Source: Burkholderia sp. Nafp2/4-1b (GTDB lineage: Bacteria; Pseudomonadota; Gammaproteobacteria; Burkholderiales; Burkholderiaceae). From it: DNA of 64,000 bases. This document shows, one piece after another, positions 8,511 to 17,539 of this stretch; within the stretch, counting starts at the first letter, position 1; every line of letters starts with the position of its first letter. The translations under genes were made by a program, and so were the position numbers. The stretch covers positions 888,001 to 952,000 of the forward strand of contig NZ_ML058597.1 of the NCBI RefSeq assembly GCF_003635165.1, in the 5' to 3' direction. A model generated the notes under the pieces. That model did not search any database. It was not told where the DNA came from and saw only the letters and a program-made list of their open reading frames with translations.

Positions 8511-9154
8511 TCAAGGTCCTCATCGCCGACGACCACACGCTGGTGCGCGACGGTCTGCGGCACATCCTCCAGAACGCCACCGGATTCGAAGTGGCCGGCG
8601 AAGCCTGCGACGGCCCGTCGACGATCGCGCTGGTCCGTTCGACACCCGCGCAGGTGCTGGTGCTCGACCTGTCGATGCCGGGCCGCAACGGTGTCGAGCT
8701 GATCAAGCAGATCAAGGACGAGAAGCCCGCGCTGCGCGTACTCGTGCTGACCATGCACGCGGAACAGCAATACGCGGTGCGCGCGTTCCGCGCGGGCGCG
8801 TCGGGTTATCTGACCAAGGAAAGCGCGAGCGCCGAGCTGGTCGGCGCGGTGACGAAGGTCGCGTCGGGCGGCGTCTACGTGAGCCTCGCGATGGCCGAGC
8901 AGTTCGCGCAGAGCCTGAACGAGCCCGCCGAGACGCTGCCGCACCAGCGGCTGTCCGACCGGGAGTTCGACGTGTTCCGCCGGATCGCCGCCGGACAGAC
9001 GCTGACCGAGATCGCGCAGGCGCTGTGCGTGAGCGCGAAGACGGTCAGCACCTACAAGACGCGGATCCTGGAAAAGATGCAGATGCCGCACGAAGCGGCA
9101 CTCGTGCGCTACGCGCTGCGGCACAAGCTGCTCGACGAAACGGACGACGTCTAG
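8507..9154 (+). CDS. Response regulator, NarL/FixJ family
   Basis: This is a 215-residue two-domain regulator. The receiver domain (1-120) has the acidic pair DD8-9, phospho-acceptor Asp54 (VLVLDLSMPG), the Thr of VLTMH and Lys104. A LuxR-type helix-turn-helix spans about 148-205 (LSDREFDVFRRIAAGQTLTEIAQALCVSAKTVSTYKTRI). It overlaps the kinase gene by four bases and is its obvious partner. The target promoters are not evident, though the long palindrome at 18605-18632 is a candidate for a dimeric LuxR-type regulator. Confidence 0.93.
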   Translation: MIKVLIADDHTLVRDGLRHILQNATGFEVAGEACDGPSTIALVRSTPAQVLVLDLSMPGRNGVELIKQIKDEKPALRVLVLTMHAEQQYAVRAFRAGASGYLTKESASAELVGAVTKVASGGVYVSLAMAEQFAQSLNEPAETLPHQRLSDREFDVFRRIAAGQTLTEIAQALCVSAKTVSTYKTRILEKMQMPHEAALVRYALRHKLLDETDDV

Positions 9155-9256
9155 CCGGCCGGGCGGGCCGCATCGCAGGCATCGCACGCATGGCGCGCAT
9201 GATCGGCGTCGGCCGCGTGCCGTATGACCGGCCGGACGTTACGCGGCCCTCTACCG

Positions 9257-9661
9257 TTACTTCGCCGCCACCGGGCAGGCGAGATCGCCTTCCTCGCAGG
9301 ACAAATAGCCCTTCAGCGTCTCGTTGCGCGTCTTGGTCAGATCGTCGAGGCAGGTCGACACGACCATCGGATAGGCGCTGCCGCCTTCGGCGTTCGCGCT
9401 GGAGAAGTTGCATTCGGCATCGCGGTACGCGAGCCACGCGCGCTGCGCATTCACGAGCTTGTCGGCAAGCGGCTTCGCGTCGTGCAGGCGCGCGGTGACG
9501 GCCTGATAGGTACGGTTCAGTTCCGCGTCGGATTTCTTGTACGCGCGATCGGCACACGCCGTCATCGTCGCCTGATCCGTCGCGTCGGCACAATTCGCCT
9601 GCGCATGGGCAACGCTCGCCGTCAGCGCGAACGCGCACAGCAGACCGGTCAAGACACGCAT
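9257..9661 (-). CDS. Exported LprI-like protein (DUF1311)
   Basis: This is a 134-residue exported protein. A clear signal peptide (about 1-22, cleaved near AHA-QA) precedes an LprI/DUF1311 domain with conserved cysteines and the motif LNRTYQAVTARL...LVNAQRAWLAYRDAEC. Members of this family include a mycobacterial lysozyme-inhibitor lipoprotein. Here the signal is of the standard Sec type, without a lipobox, so the product should be periplasmic. It is a single gene convergent with the response regulator. Confidence 0.88.
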   Translation of the reverse strand: MRVLTGLLCAFALTASVAHAQANCADATDQATMTACADRAYKKSDAELNRTYQAVTARLHDAKPLADKLVNAQRAWLAYRDAECNFSSANAEGGSAYPMVVSTCLDDLTKTRNETLKGYLSCEEGDLACPVAAK

Positions 9662-9783
9662 GGATGCTCCTGTTTGTTTTCGTTGAAGTCGTGGAACGTG
9701 GCTGCCGTAGCGTGGCGATGCCGATCGCGATGCTAGCGCACGCGCGGCGGATTGTCAGCCGGCGTCGCGCGTGCCGCGCACGC

Positions 9784-9815
9784 AAAAAAGCCCGCACTCG
9801 ATACGAGTGCAGGCT
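9784..9815 (-). terminator. Intrinsic terminator of the DUF4148 gene
   Basis: On the minus strand a stem of about 11 bp (AGCCTGCACTCG paired with CGAGTGCGGGCT) with a three-base loop is followed by six Ts. It lies about 50 bases downstream of the DUF4148 stop codon. Confidence 0.85.
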
Positions 9816-9866
9816 TCTCGATTCGGCTTCGCATGCGGCCCGCAGGCCGCGCGGCGGACGGCTTGC

Positions 9867-10196
9867 TTAGTGACCGAAGTAGACCGACGAACCGTCGGCC
9901 GCGGCCGGCACCGTCACGCGCTGGCCCGACTGCGACGCGGCGGCCGGGTTCGCGCCGTAACCCGTTGCGTCGGCTTGCGCGCCGGTGTTCTGTGCCGCGG
10001 CAATCTTGGCCTGGGCGGCCTGGATGTTTTCCGGATAGTTCAGCCAGTCGTTCGGGTTGTAGCCGGCCTTTTCCAGCTGGACCAGTTCGGCACGCACTTG
10101 CGCGCGCGTCAGCGGCTGCTGGTTGGATTGGGCGAACGAGACGACCGGTGCGGCCACCAGAGCGGCCAGTGCAACTGCCTTGATCAGCGATTTCAT
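9867..10196 (-). CDS. DUF4148 small exported protein
   Basis: This is a 109-residue exported protein with a typical signal peptide (MKSLIKAVALAALVAAPVVS, cleaved near SFA-Q). The DUF4148 core follows, containing LTRAQVRAELVQLEKAGYNP. DUF4148 proteins are abundant in Burkholderia and have no known function. A strong ribosome site (GGAGG), a good promoter (10262-10290) and an intrinsic terminator define a single-gene transcription unit. A paralogue lies at 38040-38342. Confidence 0.93.
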   Translation of the reverse strand: MKSLIKAVALAALVAAPVVSFAQSNQQPLTRAQVRAELVQLEKAGYNPNDWLNYPENIQAAQAKIAAAQNTGAQADATGYGANPAAASQSGQRVTVPAAADGSSVYFGH

Positions 10197-10261
10197 GATG
10201 CGTTACCTCCAGATTATTTTGTCAGGCGCTTCGGACTCGGTAGTCGTTGCGCATGAGTGGA

Positions 10262-10290
10262 AGTCTAGGCGGCGTCGCTATCAGGGTAAA
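10262..10290 (-). promoter_or_regulatory. Sigma-70 type promoter of the DUF4148 gene
   Basis: On the minus strand -35 TTTACC (10290-10285), a 17-base spacer and -10 TAGACT (10267-10262) give an expected start near 10255. That leaves a leader of about 60 bases. The second DUF4148 gene uses the same -10 hexamer with the same spacing. Confidence 0.65.
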
Positions 10291-10487
10291 TACTTAAATC
10301 GCTAATTCAGTGTTGACGGAATCCGTACAATTGCCGCGCGTTCGGCTCAATCATCGGACGATTATCGTCGCATCCGTGCCCAATGGATTGCGGCATGCGT
10401 TGGCCGGGAGCCGCGTGCGGCCTGGCCGGTCCATCGGGCCGCCGCCACCCGCCGTGCCGGCTCGCGCGTTCGGGGCGCTTGCGAACG

Positions 10488-11363
10488 TCAGCGGACCGGA
10501 ACGCCCTCAATTGCGCCCGCCGACAGGTCGAACAGCAACGCCTTCAGGCAGATCCGCGCGGCGGCGGCGGTATCGCGGAACGCCGCGTGGTGAAGCGTCC
10601 AGCCTGGCATCGACGGATCGGCGTGCACCGCGCGCACCGTGCCGTCGAGCGTCAGCAACGCGACACGGTCGCCGTCCGTATAGGGCAACTGCACGGTCAA
10701 TGGCTCGCCGGCCGCCGCGAGCGGCCGGTCGAGCGCGATCGATAGTCCGTTCAGGCTCAGATCGCGCACGATCCCGATCCCGTCGGCCTGCGCCGCCCCG
10801 CCCGTGCAACGAGCCGCGATCCGCACCGGCACGCGCGGCTCGGCGCGGGTGCGCAAGCGGCCGACGAAGCCCGGCGGCGACAGCACCATGAACGGCGTGC
10901 CGCCCGACGCCTGCACCGCCTCGACCGTCGCGCCGAAGCGCGACACCGCCGACCGGCCGATCGCGACCGCCTCGACATCGTCGCCGTTCGCAAAATCGAG
11001 CACGACCGCTGGCTGCGGTTCGACGAACAGCGCACCGGATGCGCCGACGCCGATCAACCGGCAGCGCTGCAGCACGCGGGTCGTGCCGACCCGCCGCCGG
11101 ATGCCGATCGCGGCGCCGGCCGATAGCCCCATGCGGGTGGCTCCCGGCACGGCGTCGTGTGCCGGCGCGGCCGGCTCGGTGTCATCGCGCCGGCGGACCG
11201 GACGGAAGTGTTCGAACAGGAAGTCATGTTGCGCGGGATCGCGCAGCGTCGTGCCGGCGGGCAGCAGCGCGGCGCCGCCGGCATCGTACAGATCGAAGCC
11301 GAGCGGGACGCCGGCGCAGACATCATCGCGCGCGAGCGCGACGTGATCGGGAGTAAGCCGCAT
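10488..11363 (-). CDS. PilZ-domain protein, YcgR-like flagellar brake type
   Basis: This is a 291-residue cytoplasmic protein. The N-terminal half (about 1-160) resembles the YcgR N-terminal domain. The C-terminal half carries a PilZ domain (about 170-285) with a cyclic-di-GMP binding arrangement: RxxxR-like RLRTRAEPRVPVR, then DLSLNGLSIAL in place of the usual D/NxSxxG. It is likely to respond to cyclic-di-GMP and could act on motility or surface growth. The start at 11363 (MRLTPDHV) is preferred; an upstream Met adds 13 residues. No flagellar genes flank it. Confidence 0.8.
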   Translation of the reverse strand: MRLTPDHVALARDDVCAGVPLGFDLYDAGGAALLPAGTTLRDPAQHDFLFEHFRPVRRRDDTEPAAPAHDAVPGATRMGLSAGAAIGIRRRVGTTRVLQRCRLIGVGASGALFVEPQPAVVLDFANGDDVEAVAIGRSAVSRFGATVEAVQASGGTPFMVLSPPGFVGRLRTRAEPRVPVRIAARCTGGAAQADGIGIVRDLSLNGLSIALDRPLAAAGEPLTVQLPYTDGDRVALLTLDGTVRAVHADPSMPGWTLHHAAFRDTAAAARICLKALLFDLSAGAIEGVPVR

Positions 11364-11441
11364 TGGAACGGCGCGGAGCGACCGCGCGAGCTGTCGTGAC
11401 AACTTGATTACGGCAGGCTGGCGGGAAATCTGAACGGTTCG

Positions 11442-14063
11442 TTACTGGGAAGCGCTGGTCGCATCGGGCGAAGCCGGCGCCGGCGCGGGGGCCGGCGAAG
11501 GCGACGGTGCCGGTACGGCCGACGGCGCAGCGGCCGGCGCGGAGCCGAAGCCCGCGCCTCCCATGTTGCCCTGGCTCGCCGCGCCGCCTCCGGCCGACGG
11601 CGGCTGCGCGGCCTGCGGTTGCGACGCCCCCGCCGACAGCGCGGCGGCCGACGCCGCGACCTCGGATGCCGGAATCCATTCCTCGACGACGCCGCCGGAT
11701 GCCGCGTCGGGTGCCGATGCGGCAGATGCGGCCGACGCCGCCGCATCCGCGTCGGGCTGACGCTCGACTCGCTGCGTCCTGACCGGCGGCGCCTTCTGCG
11801 GCTCCGGTCCGAACCAGCCGTCGACCAGGTCAGTCACCCGCTCACGCACCGACGCGAACCAGCCCGGCGACGGCTCGGTATCGAATTTCTCCTTCGTGTC
11901 GACGATCCGGGCGCGTTGCGCGCGCTGGAAGAACTCGCCGACGATCGGCAGCGCGCTGTGCGCGCCTTGCCCCCAGTAGTCGCTGCGCAGCGTCACGCGG
12001 CCGTCGTCGAAGCCGACCCACGCACCGGCGACGAGCCCGGGCTGCATCAGGATGAACCAGCCGTCCGCGTTGTCCTGCGTCGTGCCGGTCTTGCCGGCCA
12101 CGTCGCCGCGAATCCCGAAGCGCGTGCGGATGCTGCTGCCGGTGCCGCGCGTGACGACATCGCGCATCACGCCGAGCAGCGTCTTGTCGGTTTCGGCGTC
12201 GAGCGCGCGCTCGGGTGGCGCCGGCGCGTATTCGGCGAGCACGTTGCCCTGGCGGTCCTCGATGCGCGTCACCATCTGCGGTTGGACGTACAGCCCGCCG
12301 TTCGCGATCGTCGCGTACGACGCGACCATCTCCTTCAGCGTGACGGGGCTCGTGCCGAGCGCGAGCGACGGCACGCGCTCGAGCGGGCTTTCGCGCACGC
12401 CCATGTCGCGGGCGAGCCGCGCGACGGCCGACGGGCCGACCTTCTCCATCACCTGCGCGGTGATCCGGTTGCGCGACAGCGCGACCGCATCGCGCAGCGT
12501 CATCGGCTTGCCCGACGGCGGTGCGTCGTCGTTCGGCCGCCAGATCTCGCCGCCCTTCAGCGGAATCTCGACCGCCTGGTCGACGAACGTGTCGTCCGGC
12601 TTCATCCCGTTCGCGAACGCGACGCCGTAGACGAACGGCTTGAACGTCGAGCCCGGCTGGCGGCGCGCCTGCGCGACGTGATCGAACGGCTCGCTCGTGA
12701 AGTCGCGGCTGCCGACCCACGCGCGGATCTGCCCGTCGCGCGGATCGATCGCGACGAAGCCGGCCTGCACGTCCGTCTTGGCCTTGCACAGCGCGCGCAT
12801 GAAGCCGCGGTCCGCGGCGAGCTGCTTCATCGCCGCCGCATCGTTCTTGCCGGCATCCAGCGCGGCCCTGTACTCGGGCGACTCGCGCATGAAGATGCGG
12901 AACACCTCGTTGTCGGTGCCGCAGCCGTCGCGGCCGCTCCATGCGTTGTTCGCGATGCCCTGCAACTGGTTCGCCTGCTGCGTCAGCGCCTGGGTCGCCA
13001 TCTGCTGCAGACGCGAATCGATCGTGGTGCGCACGATCAGCCCGTCCGAATAGATGTTGTAGTCGTTGCGGTCGGCCCAGCCGATCAGCCATTTGCGCAG
13101 TTGCTGCGCGAAATGCGGCGCGGGCCCCGGCGGCTCCTTCTGGCGCTCGAAGTCGATGCGTAGCGGCCGGCGTTGCAATTGCGCGAACTGCGCCGGCGAC
13201 AGCTTGCCGTACTTCACCATCTGGCCGAGCACCGTGTTGCGCCGCTGCAGCGCGCGCTCCGGGTTCAGCACCGGGTTGTAGTAGCTGTTGCCCTTCAGCA
13301 TCCCGACGAGCGTCGCGCTGTCGAGCACGTCGAGCTCGTCGGCCGACTTGTCGAAATAGGTGCGCGCGGCCATCTCGACGCCATACGCGTTGTACAGGAA
13401 CGGCACCGTGTTCAGATAGGTTTCGAGGATCTGGTCCTTGCTGTAGACGGCCTCGATCTTCAGCGCGGTGATCGCCTCCTTCACCTTGCGCGTGAGCGTC
13501 GGCGCGCGGCCGATCTCGTCCGGATACAGGTTGCGCGCGAGCTGCTGCGTGATCGTCGAGCCGCCCTGGCGGTCGCCCGAGAACGTGTGGAGCGCGGCCG
13601 ACGCCGTGCGCTTCCAGTCGAGGCCGTGGTGCTCGTAGAAGCGATGGTCTTCGGTCGCGATCAGCGCGTCGACCATGTGCGGCGAGATTTGCTTGAGCGC
13701 CACCCATTCGCGGTTCGACGGCTTGAATTCCGCGAGCACCTTGCCGTCGGCGGACAGCACCTGCGCGGGCTGGTCGACGCGCGCCTTGCGGATGTCGCCG
13801 ATGCCCGGCGTGAACGGAATCAGCGCCAGCACGTACAGCAGGAACAGCGCCGGCACGGCGGCGGCCGCGAGCAGCACGCCGCGGCGCGTCGGATGACGGA
13901 CATGGTGCCCGGCAACGGCCAGCACACGCTTGATGGACACGGCGGCAGCGGCCGCGACGGGTTGGGCGCGCGCGACCCATCTGGCACAAAGGTCACGCAC
14001 TGACGACACGTTTCGGCGATTCACGCGGGTGGGGGATCTGCTGGAAAGGCAGCATCGTACCAA
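11442..14063 (-). CDS. mrcA: Penicillin-binding protein 1A, bifunctional
   Basis: This class A PBP polymerises and crosslinks peptidoglycan at the inner membrane. After a basic N-terminus and one membrane anchor (about 63-83) comes the glycosyltransferase domain, with catalytic Glu138 in TEDHRFYEHHG and GGSTITQQLARNLY. The transpeptidase domain follows, with Ser472-x-x-Lys475 (GSTFKPF), Ser530-Arg-Asn and Lys658-Thr-Gly. The last 110 residues are an unusual Ala/Pro/Ser/Gly-rich tail. The start is uncertain: 14063 is the longest ATG reading, but GTG codons about 21 and 42 residues in are also possible, and none has a strong ribosome site. The paralogous aminoacyl-lipid machinery is absent; the gene is monocistronic. 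Confidence 0.92.
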   Translation of the reverse strand: MVRCCLSSRSPTRVNRRNVSSVRDLCARWVARAQPVAAAAAVSIKRVLAVAGHHVRHPTRRGVLLAAAAVPALFLLYVLALIPFTPGIGDIRKARVDQPAQVLSADGKVLAEFKPSNREWVALKQISPHMVDALIATEDHRFYEHHGLDWKRTASAALHTFSGDRQGGSTITQQLARNLYPDEIGRAPTLTRKVKEAITALKIEAVYSKDQILETYLNTVPFLYNAYGVEMAARTYFDKSADELDVLDSATLVGMLKGNSYYNPVLNPERALQRRNTVLGQMVKYGKLSPAQFAQLQRRPLRIDFERQKEPPGPAPHFAQQLRKWLIGWADRNDYNIYSDGLIVRTTIDSRLQQMATQALTQQANQLQGIANNAWSGRDGCGTDNEVFRIFMRESPEYRAALDAGKNDAAAMKQLAADRGFMRALCKAKTDVQAGFVAIDPRDGQIRAWVGSRDFTSEPFDHVAQARRQPGSTFKPFVYGVAFANGMKPDDTFVDQAVEIPLKGGEIWRPNDDAPPSGKPMTLRDAVALSRNRITAQVMEKVGPSAVARLARDMGVRESPLERVPSLALGTSPVTLKEMVASYATIANGGLYVQPQMVTRIEDRQGNVLAEYAPAPPERALDAETDKTLLGVMRDVVTRGTGSSIRTRFGIRGDVAGKTGTTQDNADGWFILMQPGLVAGAWVGFDDGRVTLRSDYWGQGAHSALPIVGEFFQRAQRARIVDTKEKFDTEPSPGWFASVRERVTDLVDGWFGPEPQKAPPVRTQRVERQPDADAAASAASAASAPDAASGGVVEEWIPASEVAASAAALSAGASQPQAAQPPSAGGGAASQGNMGGAGFGSAPAAAPSAVPAPSPSPAPAPAPASPDATSASQ

Positions 14064-14136
14064 AACTCGCGCGGCCCACCAGCCGGCGGGCGTCCCGCGT
14101 CCGTGTGAACGGCGTCCGAGCGCGCATTTTTACAAC

Positions 14137-14173
14137 AAAAAAGGCGCGCGCCCCGCAACGGGAGCCGCGCGCC
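14137..14173 (-). terminator. Intrinsic terminator of the hydroxyproline dehydratase gene
   Basis: On the minus strand a GC-rich stem (GGCGCGCGGC... pairing with GCGCGCGCC) is followed by six Ts. It lies about 35 bases past the stop codon at 14208. Confidence 0.8.
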
Positions 14174-14207
14174 AAGCCTGGTACAACCGGATGTCGTGCG
14201 CCGCGGT

Positions 14208-15215
14208 TCAGCGCACGAGGAAACCGTAGGTCAGCGGATCGCGTTCGTCGACGATCCAGTTCGCGAATCCGCAAATGTGCGCGCTGCCCTCCACTTCCGG
14301 GATCACGGCCGGGATGTCGCCGACCGTCGTCTCGCGCAGCACGCGCCCCTTGAACACGGTGCCGACGATCGACTCGTTGACGAGCGTGTCGCCGGCCGCG
14401 AGCAGCCCGCGCTGGTACAGCTGCGCGACGCGTCCGCCCGTGCCCGAGCCGGTCGGCGAGCGGTCGACCTCGCGATCCGCGAACACGCAGCAGTTCGCCT
14501 GCGTCGAGCCCGGATGGCGCGGCGCGTTCGCGATGATCGTGCCGTAGATATGGTTGATCTCCGGGATCTCCGGATGAACGACCGGATATTTCGCGTTCGC
14601 GGCCGCCTTCACTTCCGCGCCGAAGCGGATCAGCTTCTCCACCGCCGCTTCGCGCACCGGCAGGTCGAACGGCGCGCCGTCGACGTAGAAGTAGAACGCG
14701 CCGCCGTACGCGATGTCGCCCGTCACGGTGCCGAACGACGGCGTGTCGACCGACACGTCGCGCTGCCAGATGAACGACGGCACGTTGACGAAGCGCACCG
14801 GCCCCGCGTGCTCGCCGTCCCATTTCACGAACGCCTCGATGAAGCCGCACGGCGCGTCGATGCCCACGCGCGTCTCCGGCACCGTGCGCTGCACCCAGCC
14901 GAGCTCGACCGCCGCGGTCGACAGCGCGATCACGCCGTGCCCGCAATGGTCACTGTAGCCTTCGTTGTGCACGAAGATCACGCCGAAATCCGCGTTCGGC
15001 GACACCGGCTCGGTCAGGTAGCCGCCATACATGTCGGCGTGGCCGCGCGGTTCGAACATCAGCGCCCGGCGGATCTCGTCGGCGTTTTCCTTGAGCCACG
15101 CGCGGCGCTGCACGATCGTATCGCCCGGCAGGCGCGGCAACCCGCTCGTGACGATGCGGAACGCTTCGCCGCCGGTATGGACTTCGACGGTGGACAGGGA
15201 TCGGGAAATTTTCAT
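14208..15215 (-). CDS. Trans-3-hydroxy-L-proline dehydratase (proline racemase superfamily)
   Basis: This is a 335-residue proline racemase-fold enzyme. Racemases and 4-hydroxyproline epimerases carry two catalytic cysteines. Here the first site has Cys91 (DHCGHG) but the second has Thr255 (DRSPTGSGTGG). A Cys/Thr pair is the known mark of trans-3-hydroxy-L-proline dehydratase, which gives delta-1-pyrroline-2-carboxylate. The neighbourhood agrees: an ABC binding protein, a GntR regulator and a pyrroline-2-carboxylate reductase-like gene lie just upstream. Start MKISRSLSTVEVHTGG is standard for the family. The gene follows the binding-protein gene by 58 bases and is probably co-transcribed with it. 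Confidence 0.9.
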   Translation of the reverse strand: MKISRSLSTVEVHTGGEAFRIVTSGLPRLPGDTIVQRRAWLKENADEIRRALMFEPRGHADMYGGYLTEPVSPNADFGVIFVHNEGYSDHCGHGVIALSTAAVELGWVQRTVPETRVGIDAPCGFIEAFVKWDGEHAGPVRFVNVPSFIWQRDVSVDTPSFGTVTGDIAYGGAFYFYVDGAPFDLPVREAAVEKLIRFGAEVKAAANAKYPVVHPEIPEINHIYGTIIANAPRHPGSTQANCCVFADREVDRSPTGSGTGGRVAQLYQRGLLAAGDTLVNESIVGTVFKGRVLRETTVGDIPAVIPEVEGSAHICGFANWIVDERDPLTYGFLVR

Positions 15216-15273
15216 GGGAAACCGAAAAGCGTGAAGACGAAGGACGGCGGGCCGGGCCGCCGTCCGGTGGCGA

Positions 15274-16395
15274 TTACTTCGCGTACGGCACGGGCAGCCC
15301 GTTGCGGATCACGTAGACGGTGGTCGGCGCACCCTTCAGGTCGCCGCGCTCGTCGAACGAATAGGTGCCGGCCACGCCCGCATAGTTCGTCTTCGCCAGT
15401 TGCGCGATCAGCTTCGCCTTGTCGGTGGTCGTGCCGGCCTTGACCATTGCGTCGGCGAGCAGCTTCATCCCGTCGTAGTAGTTGACGCCGTAGACCTGCG
15501 TATCCGTGTGATAGGCGTCGTGGTATTTCTTCAGGAATTCGCGGCCGGCCGGCGTCTTGTCGAGCGCGACGCCGCCCTGCGCGCAATAGACGATCGACGC
15601 GGCCTCGCCCGCGACCTTGCCCATGTCGGCCGAGCAGATGCCGTCGCCGCCGAGCAGCTTCGCGCGCAAGCCGCGCTGCTTCATCTGCTTCGCCATCGGC
15701 GCGCCCTGCGCCGCGTAGCCGCCGAGGAAGATCACGTCGGGGTTGCTGGCCTTGATCTTGGTGAGAATGCCGAGGAAGTCGGTGGCCGACGAGTTCGTGT
15801 ATTCCTGGTCGACGATCTTGATCCCGTTCGCCTTCGCGACATTCATGAACTGCTCGGCGACGCCCTGCCCGTATGCGGTGCGATCGTCGATCACGGCCGC
15901 GGTTTTCGCGTTCAGCGTCTTCCCGGCGAAGGTCGCCATCGTGCCGCCGAGCTGCTCGTCGCTCGCGCCGATCCGGAAGATGTTCTTGAGGCCCTGGCGC
16001 GTGAGCGCCGGGTTCGACGCGACCGGCAGCATCGGCACGCCGGCGTTCGCGTACACGCGCGACGCGGGAATCGCGACGCCCGAGTTGTACGGCCCGAGCA
16101 CCGCGACGATACCCTTGTCGACGAGGCTCTGCGCGACTTGCACGCCCGCTTTCGGGTCGGCCTGATCGTCTTCCGACACCAGCTTGAACGTGACCGTCTT
16201 GCCGGCCACTTTCACGCCGGCCTTGTTCAACTCATCCACGGCGAGGCGCGCGCCGTTTTCATTGTCCTTGCCGTTCGCGGCCTGCGGGCCGGTGAGCGGC
16301 GCCGAGTGGCCGATCGTCACGACTTCCTGCGCGTGCGCGGAAGTCAGTGCGCCGGCGGCAACGGCCACCGAGAGCGCGGTCACAAGGTATCGCAT
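15274..16395 (-). CDS. Branched-chain amino acid type ABC transporter substrate-binding protein
   Basis: This is a 373-residue periplasmic binding protein of the LivJ/LivK class. The signal peptide spans about 1-22 (ALTSAHA-QE). The mature start EVVTIGHSAPLTGPQAANGKDNENG is typical, as is the ligand loop VLGPYNSGVAIPAS. The start at 16395 has a good ribosome site (CAGGAGA). No permease or ATPase genes are present here, so it must share components encoded elsewhere. Its position in the hydroxyproline locus suggests it binds hydroxyproline or proline rather than branched-chain amino acids; this is inference. Confidence 0.9.
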   Translation of the reverse strand: MRYLVTALSVAVAAGALTSAHAQEVVTIGHSAPLTGPQAANGKDNENGARLAVDELNKAGVKVAGKTVTFKLVSEDDQADPKAGVQVAQSLVDKGIVAVLGPYNSGVAIPASRVYANAGVPMLPVASNPALTRQGLKNIFRIGASDEQLGGTMATFAGKTLNAKTAAVIDDRTAYGQGVAEQFMNVAKANGIKIVDQEYTNSSATDFLGILTKIKASNPDVIFLGGYAAQGAPMAKQMKQRGLRAKLLGGDGICSADMGKVAGEAASIVYCAQGGVALDKTPAGREFLKKYHDAYHTDTQVYGVNYYDGMKLLADAMVKAGTTTDKAKLIAQLAKTNYAGVAGTYSFDERGDLKGAPTTVYVIRNGLPVPYAK

Positions 16396-16450
16396 GGTGT
16401 CTCCTGATTGGTTTTGTGTGGAACCAATGTAGGACACGCGTGGTTACTTC

Positions 16451-16476
16451 GCAAGCAATTTCAAAAAGTTTGTTGC
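16451..16476. promoter_or_regulatory. Imperfect inverted repeat in the binding-protein promoter region
   Basis: GCAAGCAA and TTTGTTGC form an imperfect dyad with a 10-base centre, 56-81 bases upstream of the binding-protein start. It is a candidate operator for the adjacent GntR regulator; no consensus supports it strongly. Confidence 0.3.
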
Positions 16477-16518
16477 GATTCTGGTAATTTTTCATGACCA
16501 GCCATGACGAGGCTCGCG

Positions 16519-17256
16519 TTATTTCGGCGCAATGTCGCGGCGCACGCGCAGGATGTGCTGCTCGACGTAGAACGCAGCCGCGTCGGCGTCGCCGGACACA
16601 ATGGCCTCGTAGATCAGCCGGTGCTCGGACACATAGAGCCGGATCCGGCCCGCGTCGTAGATCCCGTCGTCCTTGAGCCGCTTCCAGAGCGGCTGGTCCA
16701 TCGTCTTCGCGACTTCGTCCGCGATCTTCACGATCAGCGCGTCGCCCGTCATCAACGCGAGCTGCCGATGGAACAACCGGTCGCTCTCGTTCCACAGCGT
16801 GCGTTGCTGCGGATCGTCGACGTCGGTGATGGTTTCCATCTGCGCGAGATAGCCCTCGGCGATCGGGTCGGCGCGGCCGTGTGCGGCGGCAAGGCGCGCG
16901 ATCGCGGGCTCGAGGATGAGGCGCACGTCGAGTGTCGACGTCGGGCTGAAGTCCGCATCGGGCGCGCCGCGCGTGTCGCCGCGCTGCGCGAGCACGTCGA
17001 GCGGCGCCGCCACGACGTAGGTGCCCGAATTGCGTTTCGTGAACACCAGCCCTTCGTTCTGCAACGCGCCGAGCGCCTCGCGCACGGCCGGCCGGCCGAC
17101 CTGGAACAGCGCCGCGAGTTCGCGCTCGGACGGCAGCCGCGACTCGGCTGCATAGCGCCCCGCGCGGATCTCGTCGCGGATCCTCTCGGCGACCTGCTCG
17201 TAGATCTGCAGCGGCCGGAAACCGGCTTCAAGGGATTCGGGACGCGCGGACATCAT
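16519..17256 (-). CDS. GntR-family regulator, FadR subfamily
   Basis: This is a 245-residue regulator. The winged helix lies at about 15-85 (PLQIYEQVAERIRDEIRAGR...LPSERELAALFQVGRPAVREALGALQNEGLV). An all-helical FCD ligand domain (about 100-235) has the metal-binding pattern D...H...H (FHRQLA, SEHRLIYEAI, EQHI). It probably controls the hydroxyproline genes around it, with hydroxyproline or pyrroline-2-carboxylate as inducer. The ribosome site AGGAG precedes two adjacent ATGs. It is divergent from the reductase gene. Confidence 0.88.
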   Translation of the reverse strand: MMSARPESLEAGFRPLQIYEQVAERIRDEIRAGRYAAESRLPSERELAALFQVGRPAVREALGALQNEGLVFTKRNSGTYVVAAPLDVLAQRGDTRGAPDADFSPTSTLDVRLILEPAIARLAAAHGRADPIAEGYLAQMETITDVDDPQQRTLWNESDRLFHRQLALMTGDALIVKIADEVAKTMDQPLWKRLKDDGIYDAGRIRLYVSEHRLIYEAIVSGDADAAAFYVEQHILRVRRDIAPK

Positions 17257-17312
17257 CGGGGGCTCCTGCCCGGTCGGGGGTCGAGGTCGTGGTTCGGAAA
17301 CGGGTTCGCACT

Positions 17313-17339
17313 ATACCGAAGTGGCACGCGTGCCGGTAT
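17313..17339. promoter_or_regulatory. Palindromic candidate operator between GntR and reductase genes
   Basis: A perfect 12-bp palindrome GGCACGCGTGCC (17323-17334) is flanked by ATACC (17313) and GGTAT (17335). It sits in the divergent intergenic region, where a local GntR regulator would be expected to bind. Confidence 0.35.
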
Positions 17340-17539
17340 GGGCGATCATCCATCTGGACGGATATTAGAACCAAAATCCGCGATCCGCTTACTTTTCCGG
17401 CTTGCCGGACAGCCAGAAATTGGTATAGATTCGATCCACACGCTGTGCTGTCGCGATCCATCCGATCTCTCTGCGCCGCGAGCGCGCGATGCATGCGCCG
17501 TCCGCACCCACCCGCCTACCACCACGACCGACCGACACG

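Noticed and set aside
11619..13163. Long plus-strand open frame of about 500 codons across the PBP1A gene
   Set aside because: It is antisense to a gene with complete catalytic motifs; its arginine/histidine-rich text is typical of the opposite strand of GC-rich coding DNA.
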